A model generated the notes under the pieces. The model did not search any database and was not told the origin of the DNA. It saw only the letters and a list, made by a program, of their open reading frames with translations. From positions 1 to 64,000 of the IMG/VR virus record IMGVR_UViG_3300029268_002499: DNA of 64,000 nucleotides. One strand, given 5' to 3'. The translations under genes were made by a program, and so were the position numbers. How positions within the stretch are numbered: the stretch's first letter is position 1; every line of letters starts with the position of its first letter. Shown piece after piece: positions 48,711-57,896 of the stretch. The stretch is from a virus.

Positions 48711-50759
48711 TTACTTTATGAAGAGGTTTATATCGATCTTTTCTACTACTCTTGTAGGCTGTAGCACAATGTTGACGTGGATAGTCTTTGTTTTTATTTC
48801 ATAAGGTGTTGCACCAACATCAACTGTGTAAGAATACAGACCACGTTTTGATTTAATAAGCTCAAGGAATGAAGTACAATCAGCTTTTATTTGATTCCAA
48901 GTTGTTGAATCATTCATCTCGAAGATATAATATCTGCAATATTGTTCAAGAGCTCTTTTAACATAAAGAACAAGCCTTACAATATTTATATCTTGTAGTG
49001 CTGATGGTTTTGTTTGTGTAGTTAAATTACCCCATACAACATAACCAGGAGCAAACTTAACAATTGGATTCAACTGTGCCAAATACAACTGATCTCTTTC
49101 ACCTTGTTTTGGATTATACCTTAAATTCCTAATTGATGCAATTGATGCTCTATTAAATCCTGCAACTGCGTACCAAATTTCTGCAACGAAATCATTTCTA
49201 GGAATAAGATAACTCATGTGATAAACAGGAGAAACCCAAATTTCTTTTCCAGTAAATGTGTCGTATATTTGGTTGTATTCCTCATAGAGAGCACAATACA
49301 TTGTATTGTATGTGTGATGATTCTTTCTTTCAACCAATGAATCGCTGCAAGTTTTATTGCTGCCATTATCAAGAATTGCAATACAATCTTCCCTTTCAAC
49401 AACCAAATCATGAATTGCAGTTTTAACGGATGTTTCATAGCCAGCATCAAATACAAGGTTGAAATAAACATTATCCGTATCGTACATGCTATTTTCATAA
49501 ATTACTGTTACAGCATCAGGATCTGATGTCGGAGAAAGAATTGGACTTATCAATTGCCCAACATAACCTTTTGCCAATGTCAACGAACCAATTGAAGAAA
49601 CAAACTGCCCTTGATTGTCAACCAATGATCCATCTGATCCCTTCTTCAAAGGAACAGGAATTTCAGATTCAAATTCTGGGCAATCAGAAACAAGAACTTT
49701 CGCTTTTTTGACAGAATAAGTTATAAATGGGTCAGTCCATCTAAATGCAGGAGTTTCCCCAGGATTATCCCAGAACCAACCAGGACTTCTTGATGTTAAC
49801 CTACTGTCATAAATATTAACTGTATTGTTGTCTAAATCAGAAGATTCCCCCAACCAACCATAAACTGTATTACCAAAACTATCTTTAGCAACAACAACAT
49901 ATGAACATTCTGCCGCTAAATCAGGTGTCTGCCAGTTGTAGAAATTCTGTTTGTCATCAATTAACATTGGTGAATAAGATGTTGAATCATTTGGAACAAC
50001 AGAAACATTTCCCATATTTTGGGCATATGCTTTTATAAGAAGATCATACCCTGATGTATACGGGGATGTTGGTTCGTCACCAACTGTCATGTCGCATTTT
50101 AAAATATTTGAATATGTGTTCAAAACATAAACAATCCAGATAGAATCACCAGAATCGTCAACTGCTGTTGGTTCAAAAGAAACAGAGAATGATTCAACAA
50201 TAACTTCATCACCATCAGATTGCTTTTCATAAATATCTAGATTATAAATTCCAGTTACCATTTGATTTGCATAAGGAGTCAATCTTATACCAATCTGGTT
50301 GTAATAATCGCCTCTGCCCATTGGATAAATAATAGCAAGAGGCAATGTTGGTCCTACTTGCTCAAGAGAAGAATTTAGATCATTTCTAGTCCTTCTGTCA
50401 GCTACCCACTGAACACCAATTGCTGCGTCACTTTCCCCAGTAACTACTTCAGCATAAATCAAAAGATTTGCATAAGCAGCATCATAGGGCATACAACGCA
50501 TAAAATACATTGCGTTTGCTTCACCAAGGAAATTATATGCCTCATAAAGTCCTTGCCCCCAAGTTTGCCCATACGTCAAAATATTTGGTTCCCCAAATTC
50601 CTTAACCAAATCGCTTCTTGAAGCAAGAAATACCATTTGGTTATCCCTACCCTTTTTCGACAATGCGCACAAAAATCCGATTGAAGATGGAACTGTTTGA
50701 ACATAACTAGAAAGATCGATTATCTTTGTGTACACGCCCGGTGATATGTTGTTTGCCAT
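48711..50759 (-). CDS. Contractile tail sheath protein
   Basis: 682 aa, about T4 gp18 length (659). N-terminus MANNISPGVYTKIIDLSSYV, SSIGFLCALSKKGRDNQMVF, then large variable middle; C-terminal conserved region (about 540-682) with SIRNLRYNPKQGERDQLYLA, VVWGNLTTQTKPSALQDINI and terminal VVEKIDINLFIK, matching sheath C-termini that hold the tail tube. Shows a myovirus tail. Multicistronic (-) unit with the genes at 50831, 51239 and 51971. Confidence 0.96.
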   Translation of the reverse strand: MANNISPGVYTKIIDLSSYVQTVPSSIGFLCALSKKGRDNQMVFLASRSDLVKEFGEPNILTYGQTWGQGLYEAYNFLGEANAMYFMRCMPYDAAYANLLIYAEVVTGESDAAIGVQWVADRRTRNDLNSSLEQVGPTLPLAIIYPMGRGDYYNQIGIRLTPYANQMVTGIYNLDIYEKQSDGDEVIVESFSVSFEPTAVDDSGDSIWIVYVLNTYSNILKCDMTVGDEPTSPYTSGYDLLIKAYAQNMGNVSVVPNDSTSYSPMLIDDKQNFYNWQTPDLAAECSYVVVAKDSFGNTVYGWLGESSDLDNNTVNIYDSRLTSRSPGWFWDNPGETPAFRWTDPFITYSVKKAKVLVSDCPEFESEIPVPLKKGSDGSLVDNQGQFVSSIGSLTLAKGYVGQLISPILSPTSDPDAVTVIYENSMYDTDNVYFNLVFDAGYETSVKTAIHDLVVEREDCIAILDNGSNKTCSDSLVERKNHHTYNTMYCALYEEYNQIYDTFTGKEIWVSPVYHMSYLIPRNDFVAEIWYAVAGFNRASIASIRNLRYNPKQGERDQLYLAQLNPIVKFAPGYVVWGNLTTQTKPSALQDINIVRLVLYVKRALEQYCRYYIFEMNDSTTWNQIKADCTSFLELIKSKRGLYSYTVDVGATPYEIKTKTIHVNIVLQPTRVVEKIDINLFIK

Positions 50760-50830
50760 TACTAAATTCCTCCAGGAATTTTTAAAGAATTCTCTAATTT
50801 TTTTATCTCTATTGCACGTTAGCCTTTTTT

Positions 50831-51118
50831 TTATACTCTAATTTTATAAAGCTCCGCTGGTGAAAACCCCTGAACTTGTTCAGGGGATGAAACCAGTAAA
50901 TCAGTAAAATTATAGAAGTTTTTAACGGTTTTAATGACCCCTGAACTTCTATCATAAACAGGTAGATTTCCTTCGAGGTTGTTATCAGAGGTTTTTAAAC
51001 TATGCACACTAGGGACTCGGTAGAGCCATATATCCTTGTTTAATGCATAATCACAGTTGCTACAGACTTGGAAAGCATCTGTAGGTGTGTATGTATTTCT
51101 CTCTGATAACTTCTGCAT
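50831..51118 (-). CDS. Hypothetical protein
   Basis: 95 aa, ATG preceded by AAGGGGC. CSNCDYALNKDIWLYR (about 19-34) suggests a small Cys motif. Lies between sheath and structural genes, so a tail protein is possible. It contains the perfect hairpin CCCCTGAA-CTTG-TTCAGGGG near its 3' end. Confidence 0.45.
   Translation of the reverse strand: MQKLSERNTYTPTDAFQVCSNCDYALNKDIWLYRVPSVHSLKTSDNNLEGNLPVYDRSSGVIKTVKNFYNFTDLLVSSPEQVQGFSPAELYKIRV
50867..50886. repeat. Hairpin with CTTG loop, copy 1
   Basis: CCCCTGAA-CTTG-TTCAGGGG, perfect 8-bp stem with a tetraloop, inside the 3' part of the gene at 50831. Similar to the hairpin at 51199. Confidence 0.6.
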
Positions 51119-51198
51119 ACATTAGCCCCTTATTGCTAATTTAAGCCCTCTAATCAACCTTTTGTGATAAATCACGTATTTGAGTATTACTACTCAAG

Positions 51199-51218
51199 CC
51201 CCTTAACTTGTTAAGGGG
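51199..51218. repeat. Hairpin with CTTG loop, copy 2
   Basis: CCCCTTAA-CTTG-TTAAGGGG, identical loop and framework with compensatory G-C to A-T changes. Preceded by TTGAGTA/TACTCAA and GTGAT/ATCAC hairpins, all in the gap 51119-51238. Confidence 0.6.
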
Positions 51219-51238
51219 TGGTTGACTATTTCTGTTAA

Positions 51239-51910
51239 TCAATAATAAATATTCCAAACAAAAATTATATTTCTAGATTCAATTTTTGGCATTGATGGGA
51301 AAGTGACTTTTGCATACATATTGAATCCTGTATTCAATCCACCTCCATTGCTAGGAGCTGTGAATAATGCAGCCTCATTAACAATATATCCATTGCAATC
51401 TTGGGCTGTCAATGTAATAGTTATTTGCGCAATTAAGTATGCATTATCATTATTTTCATCTTGAACAAAAATTGGATCGCTATCAAAAAGTTTCTTATAA
51501 CATCCACTACCAGCTCGAAAATCTCCATAATGAAGATCTTCATCTTCTGTTATAAAAGGAAATTCACTGTTCAAACTTATGTCATTATTTGTTGGTGAAA
51601 TCGGATCAAATGGATTTCCAACTGGGCACCCACCATATCCAACACCGAACCAGCACAACCAGTCTGATGAAAGAGGTAAAATACTAGTATTATCTATATT
51701 CATAGCTCTAGAAACAAGCCATTCTCTTCCAAGATAAACAACCAAATTGCTCTTTGATACAAGTTTTACATTTCCATTTTCATCTTCTTCATAAATTTCA
51801 ACATGCCCTTGTGGTTTACAATTATTTTCTTTTTGGCATGATCGGATAAGGTTTGCATCAAGAGCCTCACCATATTTTTCATTTACGATAATTTTGACTT
51901 CTTCTGACAT
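51239..51910 (-). CDS. Putative tail/virion structural protein
   Basis: 223 aa. SNLVVYLGREWLVSRAMNID (about 54-73), WFGVGYGGCPVGNPFDP, and YAKVTFPSMPKIESRNIIFV with terminal VWNIYY match a family of phage proteins found next to tail genes. Likely tail fibre or baseplate associated. It is beta-rich, no enzymatic motif. Confidence 0.65.
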   Translation of the reverse strand: MSEEVKIIVNEKYGEALDANLIRSCQKENNCKPQGHVEIYEEDENGNVKLVSKSNLVVYLGREWLVSRAMNIDNTSILPLSSDWLCWFGVGYGGCPVGNPFDPISPTNNDISLNSEFPFITEDEDLHYGDFRAGSGCYKKLFDSDPIFVQDENNDNAYLIAQITITLTAQDCNGYIVNEAALFTAPSNGGGLNTGFNMYAKVTFPSMPKIESRNIIFVWNIYY

Positions 51911-51970
51911 TTATAGCTTCCTCATAAAAGCAACCTTTAATTTTTAATTTGTTCTCTTTTTGAACAGGTA

Positions 51971-52420
51971 TCATTTTTGAATGATCTCTAGGTAATTTTC
52001 AAGAACACTTTGATCTTTTGCTTTAAAAAATTTGTAAACATTCTTTCTTTTTTGTTGTGTATTTCTTGAAACAATAGCCATATTTATGAAAAAATATTTT
52101 CCTTTGAGACGTTTTCCCTTAAAAACCACAGTCATACTAGCATTTGAGAATTTGATTATATCACATTTTCCAGAATCTAATTTTTTGATTGTTCCTGCGC
52201 CATATTCATTATCAGGAATAGTGCCTGTAAATAGAGCATTTTCGCGATTATGGTCAGATGTTCTAGTTATGTATTTAACGACACCTGGTTTATCCGAAGG
52301 AAATTCATTCATTGCAAAAGATGCCCAATTTTGGCTTGAAGGCATCTGAAATCTCAAGTCAAAATGAAGTCCTCGTTTTTTTGCTTTATGTTCAAATATT
52401 GCAAACTCACTCTTGGTCAT
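51971..52420 (-). CDS. DNA ligase D-type 3'-phosphoesterase domain
   Basis: 149 aa single domain. FEHKAKKRGLHFDLRFQM (about 9-26) with His11, His19 and Asp21, TSDHNRENALFTGTIPDNEY (about 54-73), GAGTIKKLDSG and LKGKYFFIN follow the LigD phosphoesterase (PE) domain, which trims 3' ribonucleotides and phosphates to give ends a ligase can seal. Found here without fused ligase or polymerase. The ligase at 6024 may be the partner. Confidence 0.88.
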   Translation of the reverse strand: MTKSEFAIFEHKAKKRGLHFDLRFQMPSSQNWASFAMNEFPSDKPGVVKYITRTSDHNRENALFTGTIPDNEYGAGTIKKLDSGKCDIIKFSNASMTVVFKGKRLKGKYFFINMAIVSRNTQQKRKNVYKFFKAKDQSVLENYLEIIQK

Positions 52421-52480
52421 TTAAAATCCTTCCAATCTCTTTTTATATTTTGTTCTGAACTATTTTAATAAACAAAATAC

Positions 52481-52496
52481 TATATATATAAATTAA
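52481..52496. promoter_or_regulatory. Promoter motif, weak variant
   Basis: TATATATATAAATTAA, shifted version in the divergent gap between the (-) phosphoesterase and the (+) gene at 52563. It may serve either or both sides. Confidence 0.4.
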
Positions 52497-52562
52497 CAAT
52501 AATGAAGAAACTGTGAAAGTTTTCGCCCGGGGAAACCCAGCAAATTTTTTGAGGAAAAAATT

Positions 52563-52700
52563 ATGAAAAAGAAAAAAGAAAAAACAAAAGTGCGTGATTG
52601 GATTGCTGTTCATGCGCATTTTCGAAAAATCTGGATCAAAAGGAATGATAAAAGGGTCATTCCCAGACAAAGAAAAAACGCCAACTCCGAGGAGCAGTAG
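52563..52700 (+). CDS. Small basic protein
   Basis: 45 aa, GAGGAAAAAATT site, nearly half Lys/Arg, with WIAVHAHFRKIW recalling small basic phage proteins with an HAH motif. An overlapping (-) frame is judged spurious. Confidence 0.55.
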   Translation: MKKKKEKTKVRDWIAVHAHFRKIWIKRNDKRVIPRQRKNANSEEQ

Positions 52701-52740
52701 TTTCACCTATTGTTCTACTGCTTCCATTGTTCCACTGAGG

Positions 52741-52774
52741 AGGGATACCAATTGCCCGGTATCCCTTCTCTTTC
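52741..52774 (+). terminator. Intrinsic terminator
   Basis: AGGGATACC/GGTATCCCT, 9-bp stem, followed by TCTCTTTCT. A further hairpin GCAGTAG/CTACTGC lies just upstream (52695-52721). Confidence 0.65.
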
Positions 52775-52806
52775 TATGTTTTATATTCCAAAAACTGGAG
52801 GTAAAT

Positions 52807-53298
52807 ATGGTAGAGGAACAAAGTTACAAAAGGTTTAATGCCATCAAATTTCCTGATGGTAAAATTGGAATTCCTGACTACAAACCTACAGGTTCCCATT
52901 TGTTAATTGTTGGGAATGAGGGGTGTATAAGGATGGATACAAATAGTGTAGTATGGACCAATGGCAAGAACATCAAAAAAGGTCCAGGAATTCAAACAGA
53001 CTACGTAAGGGGGGCGCTGTTTGAAACAAGGAAGAGAAGGAAAGCGTTTGGAATTTCGAAACAGGGAAAAGATGCATTAATAAGAATCCAATGTCCAATA
53101 GGAACAGATTTAAGCAATCTACAATTAAAATCAAAATATACAAAGATAACAACAGGAGATATTCAAATTTCATACTTTGTGTTAGAATCGGAGGTCGTTG
53201 GTTTGAAGACAGAAGAGAAATGCATTAGCATAATGAAGAAGTCATCGAGTTCGGAATCCTCACAAGTATTTTCAAAAGAGGAATACGACAGATTATAA
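52807..53298 (+). CDS. Hypothetical protein
   Basis: 163 aa, ATG after GGAGG. Basic middle region, Ser-rich end (SSSSESSQVF). Not recognised. Followed by a 9-bp terminator. Confidence 0.65.
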   Translation: MVEEQSYKRFNAIKFPDGKIGIPDYKPTGSHLLIVGNEGCIRMDTNSVVWTNGKNIKKGPGIQTDYVRGALFETRKRRKAFGISKQGKDALIRIQCPIGTDLSNLQLKSKYTKITTGDIQISYFVLESEVVGLKTEEKCISIMKKSSSSESSQVFSKEEYDRL

Positions 53299-53313
53299 AA
53301 CCCCTTGCAGGAC

Positions 53314-53336
53314 GTGGTGGGACAAAATCCCACCAC
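53314..53336 (+). terminator. Intrinsic terminator
   Basis: GTGGTGGGA-CAAAA-TCCCACCAC, 9 bp, followed by AACTTT. Confidence 0.65.
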
Positions 53337-53357
53337 AACTTTAAAAAAGGAGAATTT

Positions 53358-53777
53358 ATGAAAATATACAAAATAGAAAATGAAAACATTTTTTTAGTCG
53401 ACCAAAAGAAAAAAGACCGTTTTTATTTTACAATAAAAACAGAAGAAAAAGAATTAAGGAGTGTATGTGATGGTTGTTGCAAAAAATTTCAAACAGAAAC
53501 ATCTCTAGAATCTGACGATATTATAGATGTTGTGTGGAATCCAAACAAAAATCCATACATTCTTAACATCGAAGAAAAAATGAAAAAAACAATCATCAAA
53601 TCTATGAAAGATTATATACATTCTTTAATTACATCTGAGATAACAAAAGATGCATATTATGCTTTCAAACTTCATAAAATGTTTTCACCAATAAAAGACG
53701 GAACGTTATGCCCCACCTGCAAAGAAAAGGCATCTACACTCAAAAAGAAAATTGAATTGTACGATGCACATCTTTAA
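53358..53777 (+). CDS. Zinc-binding hypothetical protein
   Basis: 139 aa. CDGCCKKF (about 37-44) and CPTCKEK (about 118-124) form a probable zinc site with helical intervening segment. AAAGGAGAA site. Not recognised. Confidence 0.65.
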   Translation: MKIYKIENENIFLVDQKKKDRFYFTIKTEEKELRSVCDGCCKKFQTETSLESDDIIDVVWNPNKNPYILNIEEKMKKTIIKSMKDYIHSLITSEITKDAYYAFKLHKMFSPIKDGTLCPTCKEKASTLKKKIELYDAHL

Positions 53778-53787
53778 TAAAAAATAA

Positions 53788-53806
53788 GGGGGCATTGAAT
53801 GCCCCC
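53788..53806 (-). terminator. Intrinsic terminator
   Basis: GGGGGCAT-TGA-ATGCCCCC; (-) strand ends in TTATTTTTT. Closes the metallophosphoesterase gene; also adjacent to the (+) gene end. Confidence 0.7.
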
Positions 53807-53813
53807 AACAAAT

Positions 53814-55022
53814 TTACTTTCTTTCAAACAAAGGTTTTTCTATTTTTTTAACTTTAGGTTCAATTTTATGATGATAGTTTTTCCAATCATCTTCAATTTC
53901 ATCGAATACTTGGAATTTCGCCTCATAGTTATACAATAAACCATTACTTCCAAGACATGCACTGATGTAGTAACCACCGATAGTTGGGGTTAATCCTAGT
54001 CTCTTCAAGTAGTTTGTTGTTCCTTCGAAACATCCACATTGTGCCCCAAAAATACTTCCGAACATTGCTTGAACTTGTGTGTGTAAATGGCCTTGAAAGA
54101 CGAATCGAATACTTGGTTTTTCTTTGAATCCCCAAGCCATTTTTCTTAGTTCAACATACGATATTTGTTCAATATTTTTCTGGAGTTTGTAGGAATATGC
54201 ATATGGACAACCACCTGTTGGGTGAACCATTTTTGCATCAACATTATTTAATATTGGAACATCTGCATCATCAAATCCAATATAATGAAAATCTGATCTC
54301 TGATTTGCAATAGATTGAACAATATTATACCCACCATTTTTTATAAATGAATAATCATGATTTCCACCTAACATATACCATTCAAATCCTTCAGGTATAT
54401 TTGCCAAAACACTTTGAGCTTGTTCATCAGCTGTTACAGCATACAAATCATTTATTTGACCAGAATACACACCAACCCCAGCAACTACATCACCAGGAAC
54501 AAGAATATGTTTTATTCCTCTTTCTCTTGCAACCTCACAGAATTCTTTAAGTGCTGTTATTTGACAAGATTTAGAACCGAAATGAAGATCAGAAGCAACA
54601 GCAAATTTAACTTCAGTTGTACCTATTTGTGTTATTCTTTTTTCTGCAACTGGTGTAGACTTATTAATATAAACTTGGTGACCATCAGTTATTATTTCAG
54701 TTCCTAAACTCTTGTGATAATGAATTAGAGCTTCGATTGTTGCTGGAGTACAATTAAGAATGTTACACAAATGAATCAATTTAATACTTGAATTACTTTT
54801 TACAATCTTCAAAAAGGCTTCTTCGATATTGGAAACATCAACTTTTGAAACTTTTACATCTAACTTTCTTCTATACTTCCCCATGTAAGAATTAAAAGTT
54901 TTTCTATCTGCAGTATACCCTCTAAGTTTGGCCCCTGCATAAATTTCAGTTGGAGACTTCCCTTCCGACAATGACTTTAAAACGTACTCATTTACTTCTC
55001 TAGGATAATTGTAACGACTCAT
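53814..55022 (-). CDS. Metallophosphoesterase with N-terminal HTH region
   Basis: 402 aa; ATG 55022 after GAGGTG, with an in-frame GTG six bases upstream. N-terminal helical part (about 1-140) with helix-turn-helix-like segments. Calcineurin-type core: ASDLHFGS, PGDVVAG, GGNH-DYSF, VHPTGG, FQGHLHTQ in order. Phages carry such enzymes near DNA repair or recombination genes (SbcD/Mre11-like), but no nuclease partner is seen here. Substrate unknown. Confidence 0.85.
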   Translation of the reverse strand: MSRYNYPREVNEYVLKSLSEGKSPTEIYAGAKLRGYTADRKTFNSYMGKYRRKLDVKVSKVDVSNIEEAFLKIVKSNSSIKLIHLCNILNCTPATIEALIHYHKSLGTEIITDGHQVYINKSTPVAEKRITQIGTTEVKFAVASDLHFGSKSCQITALKEFCEVARERGIKHILVPGDVVAGVGVYSGQINDLYAVTADEQAQSVLANIPEGFEWYMLGGNHDYSFIKNGGYNIVQSIANQRSDFHYIGFDDADVPILNNVDAKMVHPTGGCPYAYSYKLQKNIEQISYVELRKMAWGFKEKPSIRFVFQGHLHTQVQAMFGSIFGAQCGCFEGTTNYLKRLGLTPTIGGYYISACLGSNGLLYNYEAKFQVFDEIEDDWKNYHHKIEPKVKKIEKPLFERK

Positions 55023-55112
55023 AAGCACACCTCACATTTCTGAATTTTTAATTTGTTATAATTGATAAAAAATAAATCCTGCTTACATAGTCGTTTTAAA
55101 ACAAGACAATCC

Positions 55113-55126
55113 TATATATATTAATT
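55113..55126 (+). promoter_or_regulatory. Phage promoter motif of the ubiquitin-like operon
   Basis: Exact TATATATATTAATT, followed by GTTGATAAAACG, 30 bases before the ATG at 55156. It is the only promoter-like motif before 55156-60190, so all five genes may be one transcript; the terminator is at 60197. Confidence 0.6.
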
Positions 55127-55155
55127 GTTGATAAAACGAAAGAAGGAGAACAACT

Positions 55156-55377
55156 ATGAAATTTATAAGATGTCTAACACATCGAAGAGAAGTAGTATAT
55201 CTGAAGATTTCAGAAATAATTAAAGTAGAGGAAGTAGAGGATGCTCCATTCAATTTCTATATCTCCATTAGAGATTCCTACAATGGAGCAGTTGAAGTTG
55301 TAGAGGCCTATCCTAGTTCGGATGTTATAAATTCTGCAAGGAAATTTGTGGAATATTTAGAAAAAGAAGAATCGTAA
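55156..55377 (+). CDS. Hypothetical protein
   Basis: 73 aa, AAGGAGAAC site. Small alpha/beta protein, first gene of the unit carrying the ubiquitin-like genes. Not recognised; a factor for the system is possible. Confidence 0.65.
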   Translation: MKFIRCLTHRREVVYLKISEIIKVEEVEDAPFNFYISIRDSYNGAVEVVEAYPSSDVINSARKFVEYLEKEES

Positions 55378-55434
55378 AGATTCTTTTTTAGAAAACAAAT
55401 ATTTTTATTTAAAACAAAAATTCAAGGAGGAAAT

Positions 55435-57894
55435 ATGAATCATGGTATTTATTTAGACAGAGACGATGGGTGTTTTATTGCCCAATTTGAAAGAATGGGT
55501 GATTCAGAATACAGACCAGTAAGAACAACTGGAAGAATTAATGCTTCAAATTTTTACAAAATTTTCAATCCATCAGCATTATCACTTTTACCTTTGAATT
55601 GCAGATTTGCAGATACTATTGGTGGTAATATGAGATTTGTAATTGAAAATCCTCCTCAATACAGAACTTTAAATTTTGAATGGATTTTTGATCATGAGTT
55701 AACAAGACTGAAAGAAAGTGGCGAAGACATCAAATATGGATACACAAGTGATTGGATAGCAAAGATTAAAGAAGAAAAAGTTTCCCTAAGACTTTATTTT
55801 CCTTATGTTATTTTTATTATTACTATTAGTAAGGGGGATTATGGAATAGGCGCAAATCTTATGATTTTTTACAACATTAAACCTTTGAGATCTTTTAATG
55901 ATCCATTAATTTATGCAAATCTTCCAAACATATTTGATACAGATATGGTATGTGCTGGAAATTCTTCCACTACTTGGAAGTCAAATGATATTCAGTCATC
56001 TCTTGAATCAATAGTTTCTTCATTCTGGACATCATCATTCAATCATGAAGCAAACAGCAGATTCAATATGTATTCTACATCTCCTATGACTATTTTAAGA
56101 TGGGCTGCGATGTCTAAAACAAATCCGAGTGGAATTTTTGATCCAAGTCTTTGGAAATTTTCTAGTAGAACACTCAACGATATTTTATTGTGTGATAATA
56201 TTTATCCAAATACTGCTTTTGACACAATATATGAAAGTGGAAAAACCGTTTTTTCTGGTCTTTTGACATCACAAACGAAAGCACATAATTATATTTTGCC
56301 AAATGGATCACATTGTCTAAAAATACTGAATGTTGGTGATAGAATTAAATTTAAAGGAAAAATATTTTATATTGAACAGTTTCCAATAAATTCAGATCAT
56401 GTTATGGTGAAAGATTCACTAGAAGGTAAAAAAACAAAAGAAGTTGGTTTGCATGATATAAGTTTGGAAGAAGCAGAACTTACATCAGCAGAACTTAATA
56501 CTTTTAATGGCAAAAAAATAGAAGTCAAAGCTGGTGATATTATCAAAGATGATCTTCAGTATATGCAAATTCTAGCGATATATAAAGATTTCTTTGGCAA
56601 CATTGAAATTTCAACAGATATGAAAACAATAGATATTACAAATTCTAAAGAAAAGGATCAAACTTTATATAAACTTATTGATTTATCAAAAGGAATTACT
56701 GTCGGAAGCAGAGTCATTGAACTTAATCCAACCTTCAGATTAGTTAATAGAATGACACATACAAATGGTTGCATCGGAATTTATACAATTTCTTCGTGTC
56801 ATCCAGAAAAATTTTCATGTAGATCTGGAAAAATTATTATTTCAATGTCTGATGGTAATGTATTTGATACGCAACATATTGCTTCAGGAACCATAGACAT
56901 AGTTGACACAAGTTCAATTGATGAACTTCCATTTATGAAAACATTACTTATTGGTGAGACAGTAGCAATTGGCCCAATGAATGTAGACTTTAACAACTAC
57001 AAAGTCTTTTTAAAAGAGTGGAAAAATTTAACAACAAAGGAAGTAAAAACTTTTAAGGATGGATATCAGGGAATAAATTATTTATTCCCAGAAGAAAGCA
57101 CTTCTTTACATATTCCGTCTCTCTTTGGAAAAGACATAAATTTCAAGGTAGGGGATACAGTTGCTTATGGAAGTAGTGAAAGTTATACACTAAAAATTAT
57201 TACTGGATTTTTAAAGAGTACTGATAATAGAACACTTTCTATCGGTCTCGCAGATACCATAGAAGGAACACCAGAATTCGAGCCTTATCTTTGTGACAAT
57301 GGATTTGTTGCACAAAAAAATAAATGCAATCTTTATGGTGTTTATGTAAAAGGCATGGAATTAATCAGAAAAATTGATTTATCTATGTTTGGAAGACATA
57401 TTAAGGTTGCGGTTTCAAAAATTCCTGGTCTTCCAAAAGGAACACAGTGTAAAATTATTGGTGAATTCACAGATTGTTTTGGTGAAATTCTTCTCCTTCA
57501 TAATGGATACACCATAAGAAAATCTGATATTGGAACACTTTTCAAATTGTTAGAGACAACCAGTAGGGAATATTATGAAATAACACCTACTCAATTGGGT
57601 GGGGAAATAAGAATTTCTGTAGGAGATAAATTCCAGCAGCGCTGGGCATCCACTAATTATGTTCTTCTGCCTAGCAGAAATGAAAGAGGTCGATATTTTT
57701 CAATACCCGGGCTTGATGGATATTGTGGTAATGAACACAGATTATCTCAGGCAAAAATTTCAGGGTTTGTATCTCCTAGAATTCAAAATCTTCCAGATCT
57801 TATTAAAAAGAGAAATATCTTATATCCTCCGGTAAGAAATAATTATCCAACACCAGAATCTTTTGGTTACTACTCAATTTATGAAAGGAGCTAA
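55435..57894 (+). CDS. E2-like (PRTRC-B type) protein with long beta-repeat tail
   Basis: 819 aa. N-terminal 1-215 resembles PRTRC system protein B, an E2-like fold: PYVIFIITISKG (123-134), YNIKPLRSFNDPLIYANLP (146-164), then MVCAGNSS (Cys173, aligned with the VCxG cysteine) and SSFWTSSFNH (195-204). Residues 260-819 hold several VGD-x-V/I-type segments (VGDRIKFKG, AGDIIKDD, IGETVAIG, VGDTVAYG, VGDKFQQ), suggesting tandem SH3-like barrels; not seen in usual PRTRC-B proteins. Two bases precede the JAMM gene. Confidence 0.65.
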   Translation: MNHGIYLDRDDGCFIAQFERMGDSEYRPVRTTGRINASNFYKIFNPSALSLLPLNCRFADTIGGNMRFVIENPPQYRTLNFEWIFDHELTRLKESGEDIKYGYTSDWIAKIKEEKVSLRLYFPYVIFIITISKGDYGIGANLMIFYNIKPLRSFNDPLIYANLPNIFDTDMVCAGNSSTTWKSNDIQSSLESIVSSFWTSSFNHEANSRFNMYSTSPMTILRWAAMSKTNPSGIFDPSLWKFSSRTLNDILLCDNIYPNTAFDTIYESGKTVFSGLLTSQTKAHNYILPNGSHCLKILNVGDRIKFKGKIFYIEQFPINSDHVMVKDSLEGKKTKEVGLHDISLEEAELTSAELNTFNGKKIEVKAGDIIKDDLQYMQILAIYKDFFGNIEISTDMKTIDITNSKEKDQTLYKLIDLSKGITVGSRVIELNPTFRLVNRMTHTNGCIGIYTISSCHPEKFSCRSGKIIISMSDGNVFDTQHIASGTIDIVDTSSIDELPFMKTLLIGETVAIGPMNVDFNNYKVFLKEWKNLTTKEVKTFKDGYQGINYLFPEESTSLHIPSLFGKDINFKVGDTVAYGSSESYTLKIITGFLKSTDNRTLSIGLADTIEGTPEFEPYLCDNGFVAQKNKCNLYGVYVKGMELIRKIDLSMFGRHIKVAVSKIPGLPKGTQCKIIGEFTDCFGEILLLHNGYTIRKSDIGTLFKLLETTSREYYEITPTQLGGEIRISVGDKFQQRWASTNYVLLPSRNERGRYFSIPGLDGYCGNEHRLSQAKISGFVSPRIQNLPDLIKKRNILYPPVRNNYPTPESFGYYSIYERS

Positions 57895-57896
57895 AA

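Noticed and set aside
52443-52706. (-) frame of 87 codons with a signal-like start
   Set aside because: Overlaps the (+) basic 45-aa gene and the promoter gap; no (-) ribosome site.
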